NCBI GenBank assembly: GCA_035532215.1
Contig: DATKRK010000295.1
Span: 1 to 40,549, forward strand
Length of the DNA: 40,549 nucleotides
Reading direction: 5' to 3'
DNA from: JAICIG01 sp035532215
Lineage (GTDB): Bacteria > Planctomycetota > Planctomycetia > Pirellulales > JAICIG01
Below, in pieces: positions 32,673 through 40,549 of this stretch. A model generated the notes under the pieces. The model had not been told where the DNA came from. It worked only from the letters and a program-made list of their open reading frames with translations, and made no database searches. The translations under genes were made by a program, and so were the position numbers. Every line of letters starts with the position of its first letter. Within the stretch, counting starts at the first letter, position 1.

Positions 32673-33665
32673 GTGACTGAACGCTTCAACAAGCCCCAGC
32701 AGGACTCCGTCGCCAAGCCTGCCGTCGGCACGACTGCCGACGCAAAGCCTCCCCTCGGCACAACTGCCGACGCGAAGCCCGAAGACGCCCCGGCGGGGAG
32801 CGAAAACGTCGCCGCCGAGGGCGCGCCGCCGGAAGAATCCGCTCTGGCGGAGGCGTTTCGCGTAAGCGCCGATCGCTTCAAGGGCGAATACGCGTACGTG
32901 CCGCTGGAATGTCCGCGCTGCGGCCTCTCGGGGAAAGTCAAGATCTCGCGACTCGATCGCACGTTTACCTGCAAACAGTGCAAGCGAGTTTTTCACATCA
33001 CGGTTCATGGCGTCGTCAACGGCGAAGCGCCGCCGCCGGATGTTCTCCCGGATCCAGACGCGCCGTTCGAATCGCAAAGAGCGAACCGTTTGGAGCGATG
33101 GTTTTCTCGTTTGCCGCCCTTGCTGCGTTGGAGCGTGGCGGGCGGACTTGTGGGGGCGCTGGCGGTCACAGCCATGCTGGTCAGGAAGCTGCAAGAGGAT
33201 CCGTTCCCAAAAGACCTCGGCGCGCGGGCGGTGATCGCGGGCCAGGCCCTCGCCAAGGGAGACTGGCACACGCTGGATCGATTGGCCATGTCCGGCACGT
33301 CGGAGGCCCTGCGCCAGTGGTATGACAAGACCCCGCGCGAAGAGTTTGCCGGATGGGGCATGGAGTCGGACGTCAAGGCCACGGTTGGGACGATGACGAA
33401 GATGTTCCGCAGGGCCGAGAAAGACGAAAAGGGGGAAAAAAAGTTAGTGGCCGATTTCCAAACGCCCGTCGAGATTCATCTGCCCGAAAGCGCGGACCGC
33501 CCCGCCAAGTTCACGGTGGATTTTCTATGGGTCAAGAGCAATCGCGGCCAATGGCAGATCGACGGACAGTATATGCTCGATTTGGCCGAAATGAATACGT
33601 CGGCTGCGAAAGCCGCTGCGGCGCCGACAAAAGCTCCAACGCGGTCAAGACGCCGAGGAAACTAA
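32673..33665 (+). CDS. Zinc-ribbon single-pass membrane protein
   Basis: 330 residues beginning with a GTG codon. The first 60 residues are low-complexity and hold two copies of a ten-residue repeat (GTTADAKP within 17-36). A zinc ribbon follows: Cys80/Cys83 (LECPRCGLSGKVKI) and Cys100/Cys103 (TCKQCKRVFHI). One membrane helix is at about 151-170 (LRWSVAGGLVGALAVTAMLV). The remaining 160 residues, on the other side of the membrane, resemble small domains with a SnoaL/NTF2-like look (ALRQWYDKTPREEFAGWGME), but I do not claim a family. The FHA gene follows. Function unknown. Confidence 0.72.
   Translation: MTERFNKPQQDSVAKPAVGTTADAKPPLGTTADAKPEDAPAGSENVAAEGAPPEESALAEAFRVSADRFKGEYAYVPLECPRCGLSGKVKISRLDRTFTCKQCKRVFHITVHGVVNGEAPPPDVLPDPDAPFESQRANRLERWFSRLPPLLRWSVAGGLVGALAVTAMLVRKLQEDPFPKDLGARAVIAGQALAKGDWHTLDRLAMSGTSEALRQWYDKTPREEFAGWGMESDVKATVGTMTKMFRRAEKDEKGEKKLVADFQTPVEIHLPESADRPAKFTVDFLWVKSNRGQWQIDGQYMLDLAEMNTSAAKAAAAPTKAPTRSRRRGN
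32721..32780. repeat. Two-copy 30-bp in-frame tandem repeat
   Basis: gccgtcggcacgactgccga... (32721-32750) and cccctcggcacaactgccga... (32751-32780) match at 25 of 30 positions. They encode two decapeptides ending in GTTADAKP in the disordered N-terminus of the zinc-ribbon protein. Confidence 0.85.
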
Positions 33666-33766
33666 TCCTCGTCGACTCCGTCGGAATCCGACGCCTTCGA
33701 CCTCATCCCTATTCCCAACGCCCTGTGGTCTCCGCGATCATGTTTTGACTTCGCGAAGCGAGCAAA

Positions 33767-34537
33767 ATGCGGTTCAGCTTGCGAATCTGTGCCGGCAAGC
33801 ATGTCGGCCGAGAGATCCCGATCCGGGGCCCCCGGTTTCTCGTCGGCTGTGCTGACAACTGTCATCTTAAGATCCGCGCAACTCAGGTCGGCCCGTATCA
33901 TTGCGCGCTGCTGGTACAAGACGATTGTCTTTGGGTGCGCGACTTTGGCGGCGGCGTCATCGTCGGCGGAACGCGGATCGTCGATCGTCGCCGGCTGGAC
34001 CCCGGCGACCAACTCCAAATCGGACCGCTGCACTTCGAGGTGCTCGTTCAAGATTCACCGGTGAAGAGTAACGACCGGGCGCCTGACGAGGGCGAAATTC
34101 TGGATATCCTCTCGGAACCGGTCGAACGCCCGGTCGCCCCCGTGCCTGAGCTGAGCGACCTTAGCAACGCGCGACCGGAGCCCCCGGAACCAGCCGAAAC
34201 GGCCGACCACCTTGCGGGTGATATCCTGCACAATCTTTACCATCCCCACAAAGGCAAGTTAGCCAGGTTCAAGCCCGTCGTGCGGGACCCCGCGATCACC
34301 GCGCCGTCCATCTCGCCGCCGGAGGTCGACGTGGTAGAGCCGCTGCCCGAGGGCCCCTTGGAAGTCCCCCAGGGCGTGTCAGTCGCTGCGCCCAAGCGCC
34401 GTGTGATAGCGCTGCCGCGATGGATGTTCACCAGCGACGGGCAACTCAATCCAAATTTGATGTTTGTGCTAGGAATTTGGGCCGGAATAGGGCTTTCTGC
34501 TGCCGTGGTCACATTCTGGAGGATCTTTGGTCGCTAG
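33767..34537 (+). CDS. FHA-domain protein with C-terminal membrane anchor
   Basis: 256 residues. The FHA domain is residues 1-95: GPRFLVGCADNCHLKIRATQ, VGPYHCALLVQDDCLWVRDF and LDPGDQLQIGPLHFEVLV. The usual S-x-x-H binding loop reads GPYH, so the serine is replaced, while the histidine is retained. A Pro/Glu-rich linker of about 120 residues follows, then a membrane helix near the C-terminus (LMFVLGIWAGIGLSAAVVTF). FHA domains bind phosphothreonine peptides; here the domain is probably cytoplasmic and anchored. Neighbours are a zinc-ribbon membrane protein upstream and a secreted protease downstream. Confidence 0.8.
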   Translation: MRFSLRICAGKHVGREIPIRGPRFLVGCADNCHLKIRATQVGPYHCALLVQDDCLWVRDFGGGVIVGGTRIVDRRRLDPGDQLQIGPLHFEVLVQDSPVKSNDRAPDEGEILDILSEPVERPVAPVPELSDLSNARPEPPEPAETADHLAGDILHNLYHPHKGKLARFKPVVRDPAITAPSISPPEVDVVEPLPEGPLEVPQGVSVAAPKRRVIALPRWMFTSDGQLNPNLMFVLGIWAGIGLSAAVVTFWRIFGR

Positions 34538-34913
34538 CCCTGTTGCTGGTTGAACCTCAGGGAGCATGAGCAGCGATACAGCGTCGGCCATTTACGCCGA
34601 TTACCGGGTCGAGCTTCAATCCGCCGGCTGCATTTCAACTAAACTGCGCGAGTCCGTCGCGACGCCACTTTGATGCTCCGCCAGGCCTGCACTGCGCCGC
34701 TCTGGCGGACTTCGCGCGGCCTTCCGGAATCTCGTGCGTTTTCCGGCAATTCCATCGAGTCGAGCGCGAACGGAAGGTATCCTGGCAGGGCTGTCTTTCC
34801 ACGGGCGAACGGGCGCTCTATGTTTGCGGAACGGGACTTTTCGCCACCCTGGCCAAGCCCCTGAACCCGGGAAACGCCTGCTGAATTTCGCACCGACGGT
34901 TGGGGACTGAGCC
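34538..34913. other. Intergenic stretch, nothing recognised
   Basis: About 375 bp between the FHA and protease genes. No repeat of families A or B, no strong hairpin with a T-run and no convincing gene are seen. The 3' end (gttggggactgagcc) holds a modest ribosome binding site for the protease gene. Confidence 0.5.
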
Positions 34914-35759
34914 ATGAGATATCGATTGCCGCTGAGCCTGCTGGTCATGGTCTGCGTCGCCCCGCAGAGCAACGTTGCCGGAGATGACAATCTCAGCACG
35001 CAGCTCATGCACTGCACGTTCAAGATCACCGACGGCCAGACTAACGGCACGGCATTCGTGCTAAGTCGCAGCAAGGCGTCCGAGCAACCTCAGTCAGTGT
35101 TGGTAACGGCGGCCCACGGCCTGGAGCAGATGAAAAAAGACAGGATTCGCTTGGCGGCTCGAAAACCCGCGGCGAACGAGTCGTTCGAAAAGCGAGAAGT
35201 CGAGATTCGAATACGACGGGAGGGAAAACCTCTCTGGGCGAAGCATCCCGAGCAAGACGTCGCGGCGATCGACGTCTCGCTTCCCGCGGAAATCGTGTTG
35301 CCGTGCGTGCCGGTCTCGCTGCTGGCGACCGACGAAACGCTCAAGCAGTATCAAGTCCAGCCGGGCGACCTGGTGCGCTGCCTCGGATTTCCGCATGCCG
35401 CGCAATTCGAGGCCAACTCGGCCGGCTTTCCGGTCGTGCGAATCGGCTGCCTGGCCAGCTTCCCGATCCTGCCGACCCGTCGGACCAAGACGTTTCTTGT
35501 CGACGTCAACGCCTTCGAAGGCGACAGCGGCGCGGCAGTTTACCTCGACGATCCGCACAGGTTCGTGGCGGGCGAAACAGAGGCGCAATCGGCCCGACTC
35601 ATCCTGGGTCTGGTCGCCGGCCAGATCTTGATCGACGAGAAATTCGCCAACATCTACCAGTCTGGGCTGACCCGGCATCGCATGGGCCTGGGCGTGGTGG
35701 TCCACGCCACGGCCATTCGCGAAACCATCGAACTCTTGGACGTCGCCGCCGAGCGGTGA
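34914..35759 (+). CDS. Secreted trypsin-like serine protease
   Basis: 281 residues. A signal peptide (residues 1-22, cleavage near NVAG) precedes a chymotrypsin-fold domain with the full triad: His68 (LVTAAHGL), Asp115 (HPEQDVAAIDV) and Ser205 (FEGDSGAAVY). LVRCLGFPHAAQFE and FLVDVNAFEGDSG are typical of trypsin_2-like bacterial proteases. There is no PDZ domain, unlike DegP/HtrA. A C-terminal extension of about 70 residues (LGLVAGQILIDEKF onward) is normal for the fold's last strands and helix. It probably acts in the periplasm. It is in the same direction as the FHA and zinc-ribbon genes but separated by about 375 bp, so co-transcription is doubtful. Confidence 0.88.
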   Translation: MRYRLPLSLLVMVCVAPQSNVAGDDNLSTQLMHCTFKITDGQTNGTAFVLSRSKASEQPQSVLVTAAHGLEQMKKDRIRLAARKPAANESFEKREVEIRIRREGKPLWAKHPEQDVAAIDVSLPAEIVLPCVPVSLLATDETLKQYQVQPGDLVRCLGFPHAAQFEANSAGFPVVRIGCLASFPILPTRRTKTFLVDVNAFEGDSGAAVYLDDPHRFVAGETEAQSARLILGLVAGQILIDEKFANIYQSGLTRHRMGLGVVVHATAIRETIELLDVAAER

Positions 35760-36007
35760 ATCGTGCGCCGCGGCCGGATCGAAGACGCGGCTCGTGGTCA
35801 GGCGGCTGAGCGTTGCGAAAGCGCCGCCGCGACCGCACTTCGAAGCAAACAACTTTCGCGGGCGCGTTGCGCCGGACGGCGAAGGGGCGTTTTCAGGGGC
35901 GAAACCGGCCCCCGGGCCACGCTGGTTGAATTTGTCGGCGTTTACTGCGACGATGGAAGAGTCCGCTTCAGCCCCCCCGTATGCATCCTCCCTTGCCTGA
36001 TTTCGCG
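35760..36007. other. Intergenic stretch, nothing recognised
   Basis: About 250 bp between the protease stop and the PSCyt1 start. It is GC-rich; I see no clear promoter, terminator or repeat. Open frames here are short and unlike any family known to me. Confidence 0.45.
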
Positions 36008-38569
36008 ATGACGATTCTTCGCTGTCGACTCTGGTTGACGACGGCCGTGCTGCTTGGCGCGGCCTCAGGCGCGCAGGCCGCGCCGCCCGAACTCGATTTC
36101 AACCGCGACATTCGCCCGATCCTCTCGGAGAATTGCTTCTACTGCCACGGGCAGGACGCCAACAAGCGAAAGGCCGATTTGCGGCTCGACGTCCGCGAGA
36201 TCGCCCTGTCGTCCGGGGCGATCGTGCCGAACGACCCTGCGGCTGGCCAACTTGTCGCGCGGATCAACTCCTCCGCTCCCGACGAGATGATGCCGCCGGC
36301 CGACTCGAATCGGCGGTTGACCGCCGAGCAGAAGAAAATCCTGGAGCGCTGGATCTCCGCAGGCGCAGCCTACGCGACGCACTGGGCGTTCGTCGCGCCC
36401 GAGCGTCCCCGGGCGCCCGAGGTTCGGCGCGCCGACTGGGTCCGCACGCCGATCGACCGCTTCGTGCTGGCGAAGCTCGAAGCCGAAGGTCTGGCGCCCT
36501 CGCCCGAGGCCGACCGCGCGACGCTCATTAGGCGTCTCGCGATCGATTTGACGGGCCTGCCGCCGACGCCCGGGGAGGTCGATGCGTTTGTCACCGACGC
36601 CGCCCCCGAAGCCTACGAGAAGCTGGTCGACCGTTTACTGGCCAGCCCGCACTACGGCGAGCGGCTGGCGCTCGATTGGCTCGACGCCGCGCGTTACGCC
36701 GACAGCAACGGCTTTCAGCAGGACGGCGACACCTGGCAATGGATTTGGCGCGACTGGGTGGTCAGGGCGATCAACGCCGATTTGCCCTTCGACCAGTTCA
36801 CCCTCTGGCAGTTGGCCGGCGATCTGCTGCCTGACGCTACAACCGATCAGAAGATCGCCAGCGCCTTCAACCGCAATCACCTGCTCAACGGCGAAGGAGG
36901 CGCCATCCCCGAAGAGCAGCGGTACGTGAATTTGTTCGACCGCATCGACACCACGGCGACGACGTGGCTGGGGCTGACGATGGCCTGCGCTCAATGCCAC
37001 GATCATAAATACGACCCGCTCACGCAACGCGACTATTACAGCCTGCTCGACGCCTTCAACCGCGTGCCGGAAAGCGGCACGCCGCAGTATTTTTCCTCTC
37101 GCATTCGCGTGGCGAACCCCGTGCTCGAGCTGCCCACGCCCGAGAACAAGGCGAAGATCGCCGAGTTCGAATCGCAAATCTCCGCGGCCGAGGCCGAGGC
37201 GAAGATCGCCGCCGACGCCGCCTATCAAGGCTGGCTCGCGGGGCTCGCGGCCGACGGAAAACCGGGCGAAGGCAAGCTGGCCGAGGGAAAGGGGCTGCCC
37301 GACGCGCTGACTGCCACGCTGCGCAAGCCAGAAGCCCAGCGGAGCGATGAGGAGAAACAGTCGCTCGAAGCGGGCTTGCGAAAGCATTTTGACGAAAAGG
37401 TGCGGCCCGGACTGGCCGGCAAGATTGCGTCGCTAGCCCGTCTCGACTCGCTCAAGGGGCAGTTGGGCGCGTACCGCGGCGATAACATCCCGCGCGTGAT
37501 GGTGATGAGCGACGCGCGGCCGCGCGAAACGACGATTCTCAACCGCGGCGACTATCTCTCGCCTGGCGAAAAGGTCTCGTTCGCGACGCCGGCCTTTCTG
37601 CCGCCGCTGGCCGACGACGCGCCGCGAAACCGCTTGGGCCTCGCTCGGTGGCTGGCTTCGCCCGAGCACCCGCTCACCGCCCGGGTGCAGGTCAACCGGA
37701 TGTGGCAATCCTTCTTCGGCGCCGGGATCGTGAAGACGGCCGAAGATTTCGGCGTGCAGAGCGAATATCCCGTCCATCGCGAGTTGCTCGACTGGCTGGC
37801 CACGGAGTTCGTCGCCAGCGGCTGGAGCCGCAAGGCGATGCACCGGCTGATCGTGACCAGCGCCGTCTACCGGCAATCGAGCCGCGTGACGCCCGAACAG
37901 CTCGCGCGCGATCGGGAAAACCGGCTCTACTCGCGGGCGGGCCGCTTTCGCATGCCTGCGATGATTCTGCGCGATTGGGCGCTGGCGGCGTCCGGGTTGC
38001 TCGACGGGCGGATCGGCGGCGCGCCGGTCTATCCGTATCAGCCCGAGGCGATTTGGGAGGCGCTGGCGATCACCAAGGAACGCGACTTCACCTACCCGGC
38101 ATCGTCCGGCGCCGACCTTTATCGCCGCAGCCTGTATACGTTCTGGCGGCGCACGGTCGGACCGGCCAACATGTTCGACGCCTCGAACCGTCAGACCTGC
38201 CGCGTGCGGCTGGCCGCGACCAGCACGCCGCTGCACGCACTGACGACGCTCAACGACCCCACCTGGGTCGAGGCCGCGCGCATGCTGGCCCAGGCGAGCA
38301 TGAAAGCGACCGGCGATCTCGACGGGCGGCTGGCGCATGCCTTTCGCCGCATCGTCGCCCGGCCGCCGAGCGGGCGCGACCTGGAGACGCTGCGGCGGCT
38401 GTACGAGAAGCAAGTGGCGATCTATCGCGCCAACGAGTCGGCCGCGAAGGAGTTGCTCGGCGTCGGGGCCGCCCCTCGGAACGAATCGCTCGACGCGAAC
38501 GAGCACGCGGCCTTGTCGGCCGTATGCCTGGCGATGTTTAATTTGGACGAGGCGTTGACGAGAGAGTGA
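36008..38569 (+). CDS. PSCyt1-DUF1549-DUF1553 protein, second copy
   Basis: 853 residues, exported (signal peptide LWLTTAVLLGAASGAQA). PSCyt1: DFNRDIRPILSENCFYCHGQ, with the CxxCH haem-type motif. DUF1549: VRTPIDRFVLAKLEAEGLAP, IDLTGLPPTPGEVDAFV and YGERLALDWLDAARYADSNG, followed by CAQCHDHKYDPLTQRDYYSL. A helical insert of about 100 residues (from about 375) separates it from DUF1553: HPLTARVQVNRMWQSFFGAG, GWSRKAMHRLIVTSAVYRQS and LHALTTLNDPTWVEAARMLA. It is shorter than the copy at 19299 and lacks the sandwich insert. The frame opens at 35981, but the ATG at 36008 directly starts the signal peptide. A DUF1501 gene follows 138 bp later in the same direction, likely in the same operon. Confidence 0.88.
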   Translation: MTILRCRLWLTTAVLLGAASGAQAAPPELDFNRDIRPILSENCFYCHGQDANKRKADLRLDVREIALSSGAIVPNDPAAGQLVARINSSAPDEMMPPADSNRRLTAEQKKILERWISAGAAYATHWAFVAPERPRAPEVRRADWVRTPIDRFVLAKLEAEGLAPSPEADRATLIRRLAIDLTGLPPTPGEVDAFVTDAAPEAYEKLVDRLLASPHYGERLALDWLDAARYADSNGFQQDGDTWQWIWRDWVVRAINADLPFDQFTLWQLAGDLLPDATTDQKIASAFNRNHLLNGEGGAIPEEQRYVNLFDRIDTTATTWLGLTMACAQCHDHKYDPLTQRDYYSLLDAFNRVPESGTPQYFSSRIRVANPVLELPTPENKAKIAEFESQISAAEAEAKIAADAAYQGWLAGLAADGKPGEGKLAEGKGLPDALTATLRKPEAQRSDEEKQSLEAGLRKHFDEKVRPGLAGKIASLARLDSLKGQLGAYRGDNIPRVMVMSDARPRETTILNRGDYLSPGEKVSFATPAFLPPLADDAPRNRLGLARWLASPEHPLTARVQVNRMWQSFFGAGIVKTAEDFGVQSEYPVHRELLDWLATEFVASGWSRKAMHRLIVTSAVYRQSSRVTPEQLARDRENRLYSRAGRFRMPAMILRDWALAASGLLDGRIGGAPVYPYQPEAIWEALAITKERDFTYPASSGADLYRRSLYTFWRRTVGPANMFDASNRQTCRVRLAATSTPLHALTTLNDPTWVEAARMLAQASMKATGDLDGRLAHAFRRIVARPPSGRDLETLRRLYEKQVAIYRANESAAKELLGVGAAPRNESLDANEHAALSAVCLAMFNLDEALTRE

Positions 38570-38707
38570 AGCGCTTAATTAGAGCAATGTCACTTCTGTA
38601 GGGATTGACTCCGTGGCGTTCCGCGGATGTGAGTTGGGTTCCTTGAACTTAGGTCACGGCACGCCACAGAGGGTGTGCCCAACAGGAGCGGTGCGGAGAA
38701 TCTTGGC

Positions 38708-40177
38708 ATGACCGATCTGTTTGCTGAAAACGTCGCTCGCGTCACGCGCCGCCAGTGGTTCGGCTCAACGGCCGGCGGCGTCGGGCTGGCAGCGCTGGCT
38801 TCGCTGTTGGGCGCCGATGCGGCGAAGGCGGCCGGCGCAGGCAGCAAGCCGCTCGGCCGTTCCCCATTGCCGGGTTTGCCGCACCATCCGCCGCAGGCCA
38901 AACGCGCGGTCGTGCTCTGGCAAGGGGGCGGTCCGTCGCACGTCGACCTCTTCGACGACAAGCCGCTGATGCGAGAGCTGGCCGGCAAGGACATCCCAGA
39001 CTCGGTGCGCGGCACGACGCGACTCTCGACCATGTCGAGCGGCTATGGAAAATGGCCCGCCGTGCCGGCGATCAAGCCGTTCGAAAAATACGGGCAGTCG
39101 GGGCTCGCGATGAGCGAGATGCTGCCGAACGTGGGCGCCCTGGCCGACGATCTGTGTCTCGTGCGCAGCATGCACACCGAAGCGGTCAACCATGCCCCCG
39201 GCGTGACGCTGTTCATGACCGGAGCTCAGACGCCCGGCCGGCCGAGCATGGGGGCCTGGCTCTCTTACGGGCTCGGTTGCGAAACCGACGACTTGCCCGC
39301 TTTCGTCGTGATGACCTCCTCCGACAAAGGCAAGACCTGCGGACAGCTTTTCTTCGACTATTACTGGGGCAGCGGGTTCCTGCCCAGCCGCTTTCAAGGC
39401 GTACGGTTCCGCAACACGGGCGCCCCAGTGCCTTACCTGGTCAATCCGCCCGGCATGAGCCGCGAAGGGCGGCGGGCGCTGCTGGACGAACTGGCGGCAA
39501 TGAACGCCGCCCATCTGGCCGACTACGGCGATCCGGAGATCGATACGCGGATCGCCCAGTACGAAATGGCCTTTCGGATGCAGGCCAGCGTGCCAGAACT
39601 GGTCGACTTCTCCGGCGAAACGCAGGCCACGATCGATCGCTACGGTCCCGACGCGCTAGTCAAGGGTTCGTTCGCCAACAACTGCCTGATCGCGCGGCGG
39701 CTCTTGGAACGCGGCGTGCGATTCGTACAACTGATGCACTCGGGCTGGGATCAGCACGGCAATCTCTACAGCCAGTTAGAGGTGCAGTGCCGCGACACCG
39801 ACGCCCCTTCGGCGGCGCTCGTCGCCGATCTGAAAGAGCGCGGCATGCTCGACGACACGCTCGTCGTTTGGGGCGGCGAGTTCGGGCGAACGCCCTTCGG
39901 CCAGGGCGATCCGGCAAGCCCCAAGGGACGCGACCACTTCGGCAAGGCCTACAGTTGGTGGCTGGCCGGCGGCGGCGTGAAGCCCGGCGCCGTCTACGGT
40001 TCGACCGACGATTTCGCCTGGAACATCACCGCCGACCCGGTGCACGTGCACGACATGCAGGCCACGCTGCTGCACCTGTGCGGCATCGACCACACGAAAC
40101 TGACCTTCCGCTATCAGGGCCGGCATTTCCGCCTGACCGACGTCCACGGGGAAGTCGTGCAGGGGATCCTGGCCTGA
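38708..40177 (+). CDS. DUF1501 domain protein, partner of the second PSCyt1/DUF1553
   Basis: 489 residues. Twin-arginine leader VTRRQWFGSTAGGVGLAALA, ending near AAKAAGAG. Family marks: VVLWQGGGPSHVDLFDDKPL, GQSGLAMSEMLPNVGALADD, RPSMGAWLSYGLG, HSGWDQHGNL, VVWGGEFGRTPFGQ, GRDHFGKAYSWWLAGGGVKP and HVHDMQATLLHLCGIDHTKL. The ATG at 38708 is preferred over 38675 because it has GGAG about 11 bases upstream and fits other members. A small hairpin (ggcacgcc-acag-agggtgtgcc, 38660-38681) lies in the gap before it. No clear terminator follows. Confidence 0.9.
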   Translation: MTDLFAENVARVTRRQWFGSTAGGVGLAALASLLGADAAKAAGAGSKPLGRSPLPGLPHHPPQAKRAVVLWQGGGPSHVDLFDDKPLMRELAGKDIPDSVRGTTRLSTMSSGYGKWPAVPAIKPFEKYGQSGLAMSEMLPNVGALADDLCLVRSMHTEAVNHAPGVTLFMTGAQTPGRPSMGAWLSYGLGCETDDLPAFVVMTSSDKGKTCGQLFFDYYWGSGFLPSRFQGVRFRNTGAPVPYLVNPPGMSREGRRALLDELAAMNAAHLADYGDPEIDTRIAQYEMAFRMQASVPELVDFSGETQATIDRYGPDALVKGSFANNCLIARRLLERGVRFVQLMHSGWDQHGNLYSQLEVQCRDTDAPSAALVADLKERGMLDDTLVVWGGEFGRTPFGQGDPASPKGRDHFGKAYSWWLAGGGVKPGAVYGSTDDFAWNITADPVHVHDMQATLLHLCGIDHTKLTFRYQGRHFRLTDVHGEVVQGILA

Positions 40178-40404
40178 AGGCTTGATGCGGTAATCCGCGC
40201 CGTGGGGCAAGCGCCACTCGCCAGCGACCCGTTATGCGGGAACCTCATTGCCAAGCGGCCGGCCTTCAAACGCTTGTTCCGCAAGCGCGCCGGAGTCGGC
40301 GCCAGGACCGGGACTTCATAGGTAACCGTACTCCACTGCCATAGTTGACGCCCCCGGTAACTTGCAGAGTTTGCGGGCACGGACTTTTTGCAAGGGAGGG
40401 ATCG
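40178..40404. other. Flank of an IS66-type element, possible left end
   Basis: About 225 bp between the DUF1501 stop and the transposon gene. The sequence taggtaaccgtactccactg near 40319-40338 could be the left terminal inverted repeat, because IS66 elements begin with GTAA; the right end is outside the window, so this cannot be tested here. A good ribosome binding site (gggaggg, 40394-40400) precedes the next gene. Confidence 0.35.
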
Positions 40405-40549
40405 ATGGCACGAAGCGTGGATGGCGCGAAGCGGCGGGCGTGGAGCGAACGGCTGCGACGGTTCGAGCGGTGCGAGTTGACTGTCGCGGCGTTTTGCGAG
40501 GCCGAGGGCGTTTCGACGCCCTCCTTCTATCAGTGGCGGAGGAGGCTCG
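40405..40549 (+). CDS. IS66-family accessory protein TnpA, N-terminal part (cut by window end)
   Basis: The first 48 codons are visible. The frame begins MARSVDGAKRRAWSERLRRF and continues to AAFCEAEGVSTPSFYQWRRR, which is the recognisable helix-turn-helix start of the IS66 TnpA accessory protein (AxFCxxEGVSxxSFYxWRRRL). This protein is needed with TnpB and the DDE transposase TnpC for IS66 movement. The rest of the gene and its partners would be to the right of this window. It is unclear whether the element is intact. Confidence 0.82.
   Translation, partial: MARSVDGAKRRAWSERLRRFERCELTVAAFCEAEGVSTPSFYQWRRRL

Overview
The window looks like a piece of a Planctomycetota chromosome, most likely of the Pirellulales type. 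It is GC-rich. It carries protein families that are typical of this phylum: DUF1501 proteins with twin-arginine leaders, PSCyt1/DUF1549/DUF1553 proteins with CxxCH motifs, prepilin-like DUF1559 (H-X9-DG) proteins, and small zinc-ribbon membrane proteins. It also carries the palindromic intergenic repeat that, when mistranslated, reads NPKRKRG. No rRNA, tRNA or CRISPR array was recognised.

Layout: (1) 1-8640 holds surface-polysaccharide and housekeeping genes: a Wza-like export protein, a sugar-phosphate isomerase/epimerase, a YbgC-type thioesterase, a double-ACT protein, two divergent zinc-ribbon proteins, a UDP-sugar dehydrogenase and, divergent from it, a NusG/RfaH-type antiterminator with a long leader. 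(2) 8780-14355 holds a lone DUF1501 gene, a secreted M48-like/alpha-beta-hydrolase fusion whose zinc motif has lost its first histidine, and an orphan PAS histidine kinase carrying a perfect 36-bp in-frame tandem duplication. (3) 14554-19273 is a compact catabolic-looking unit: an AraC regulator divergent from an NHL-propeller protein, an alcohol dehydrogenase translationally coupled to it, and an MFS transporter. (4) 19299-24846 is a PSCyt1/DUF1549/DUF1553-DUF1501 pair followed by a convergent thioredoxin-fold lipoprotein-like or periplasmic protein. (5) 25061-27501 is a response regulator-histidine kinase operon with a one-base stop/start overlap. (6) 27502-28178 is a gene-free, AT-richer, hairpin-rich stretch. 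(7) 28179-31280 is a tandem duplication of a DUF1559 gene that includes its upstream region and its terminator; the second terminator has decayed. (8) 31331-35759 has a phytase-esterase-like secreted protein, a zinc-ribbon membrane protein, an FHA membrane protein and a secreted trypsin-like protease. (9) 36008-40177 is a second PSCyt1/DUF1549/DUF1553-DUF1501 pair, and the window ends inside the first gene of an IS66-type insertion sequence.

Two families of short palindromic repeats (A: 3 copies of about 138 bp; B: 2 full copies and 1 core) are scattered between genes. Both end in CTAG, which suggests mobilisation by a CTAG/TA-targeting IS630-like transposase. Copies of family B have touched coding sequence twice: one supplies the stop codon of a histidine kinase and one has become part of the N-terminus of a PSCyt1 protein. 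The clearest unusual points are these repeat-gene fusions, the duplicated DUF1559 unit, the degenerate protease-hydrolase fusion, and the AraC/NHL/ADH/MFS unit, whose dehydrogenase has serine where the catalytic zinc cysteine is expected.
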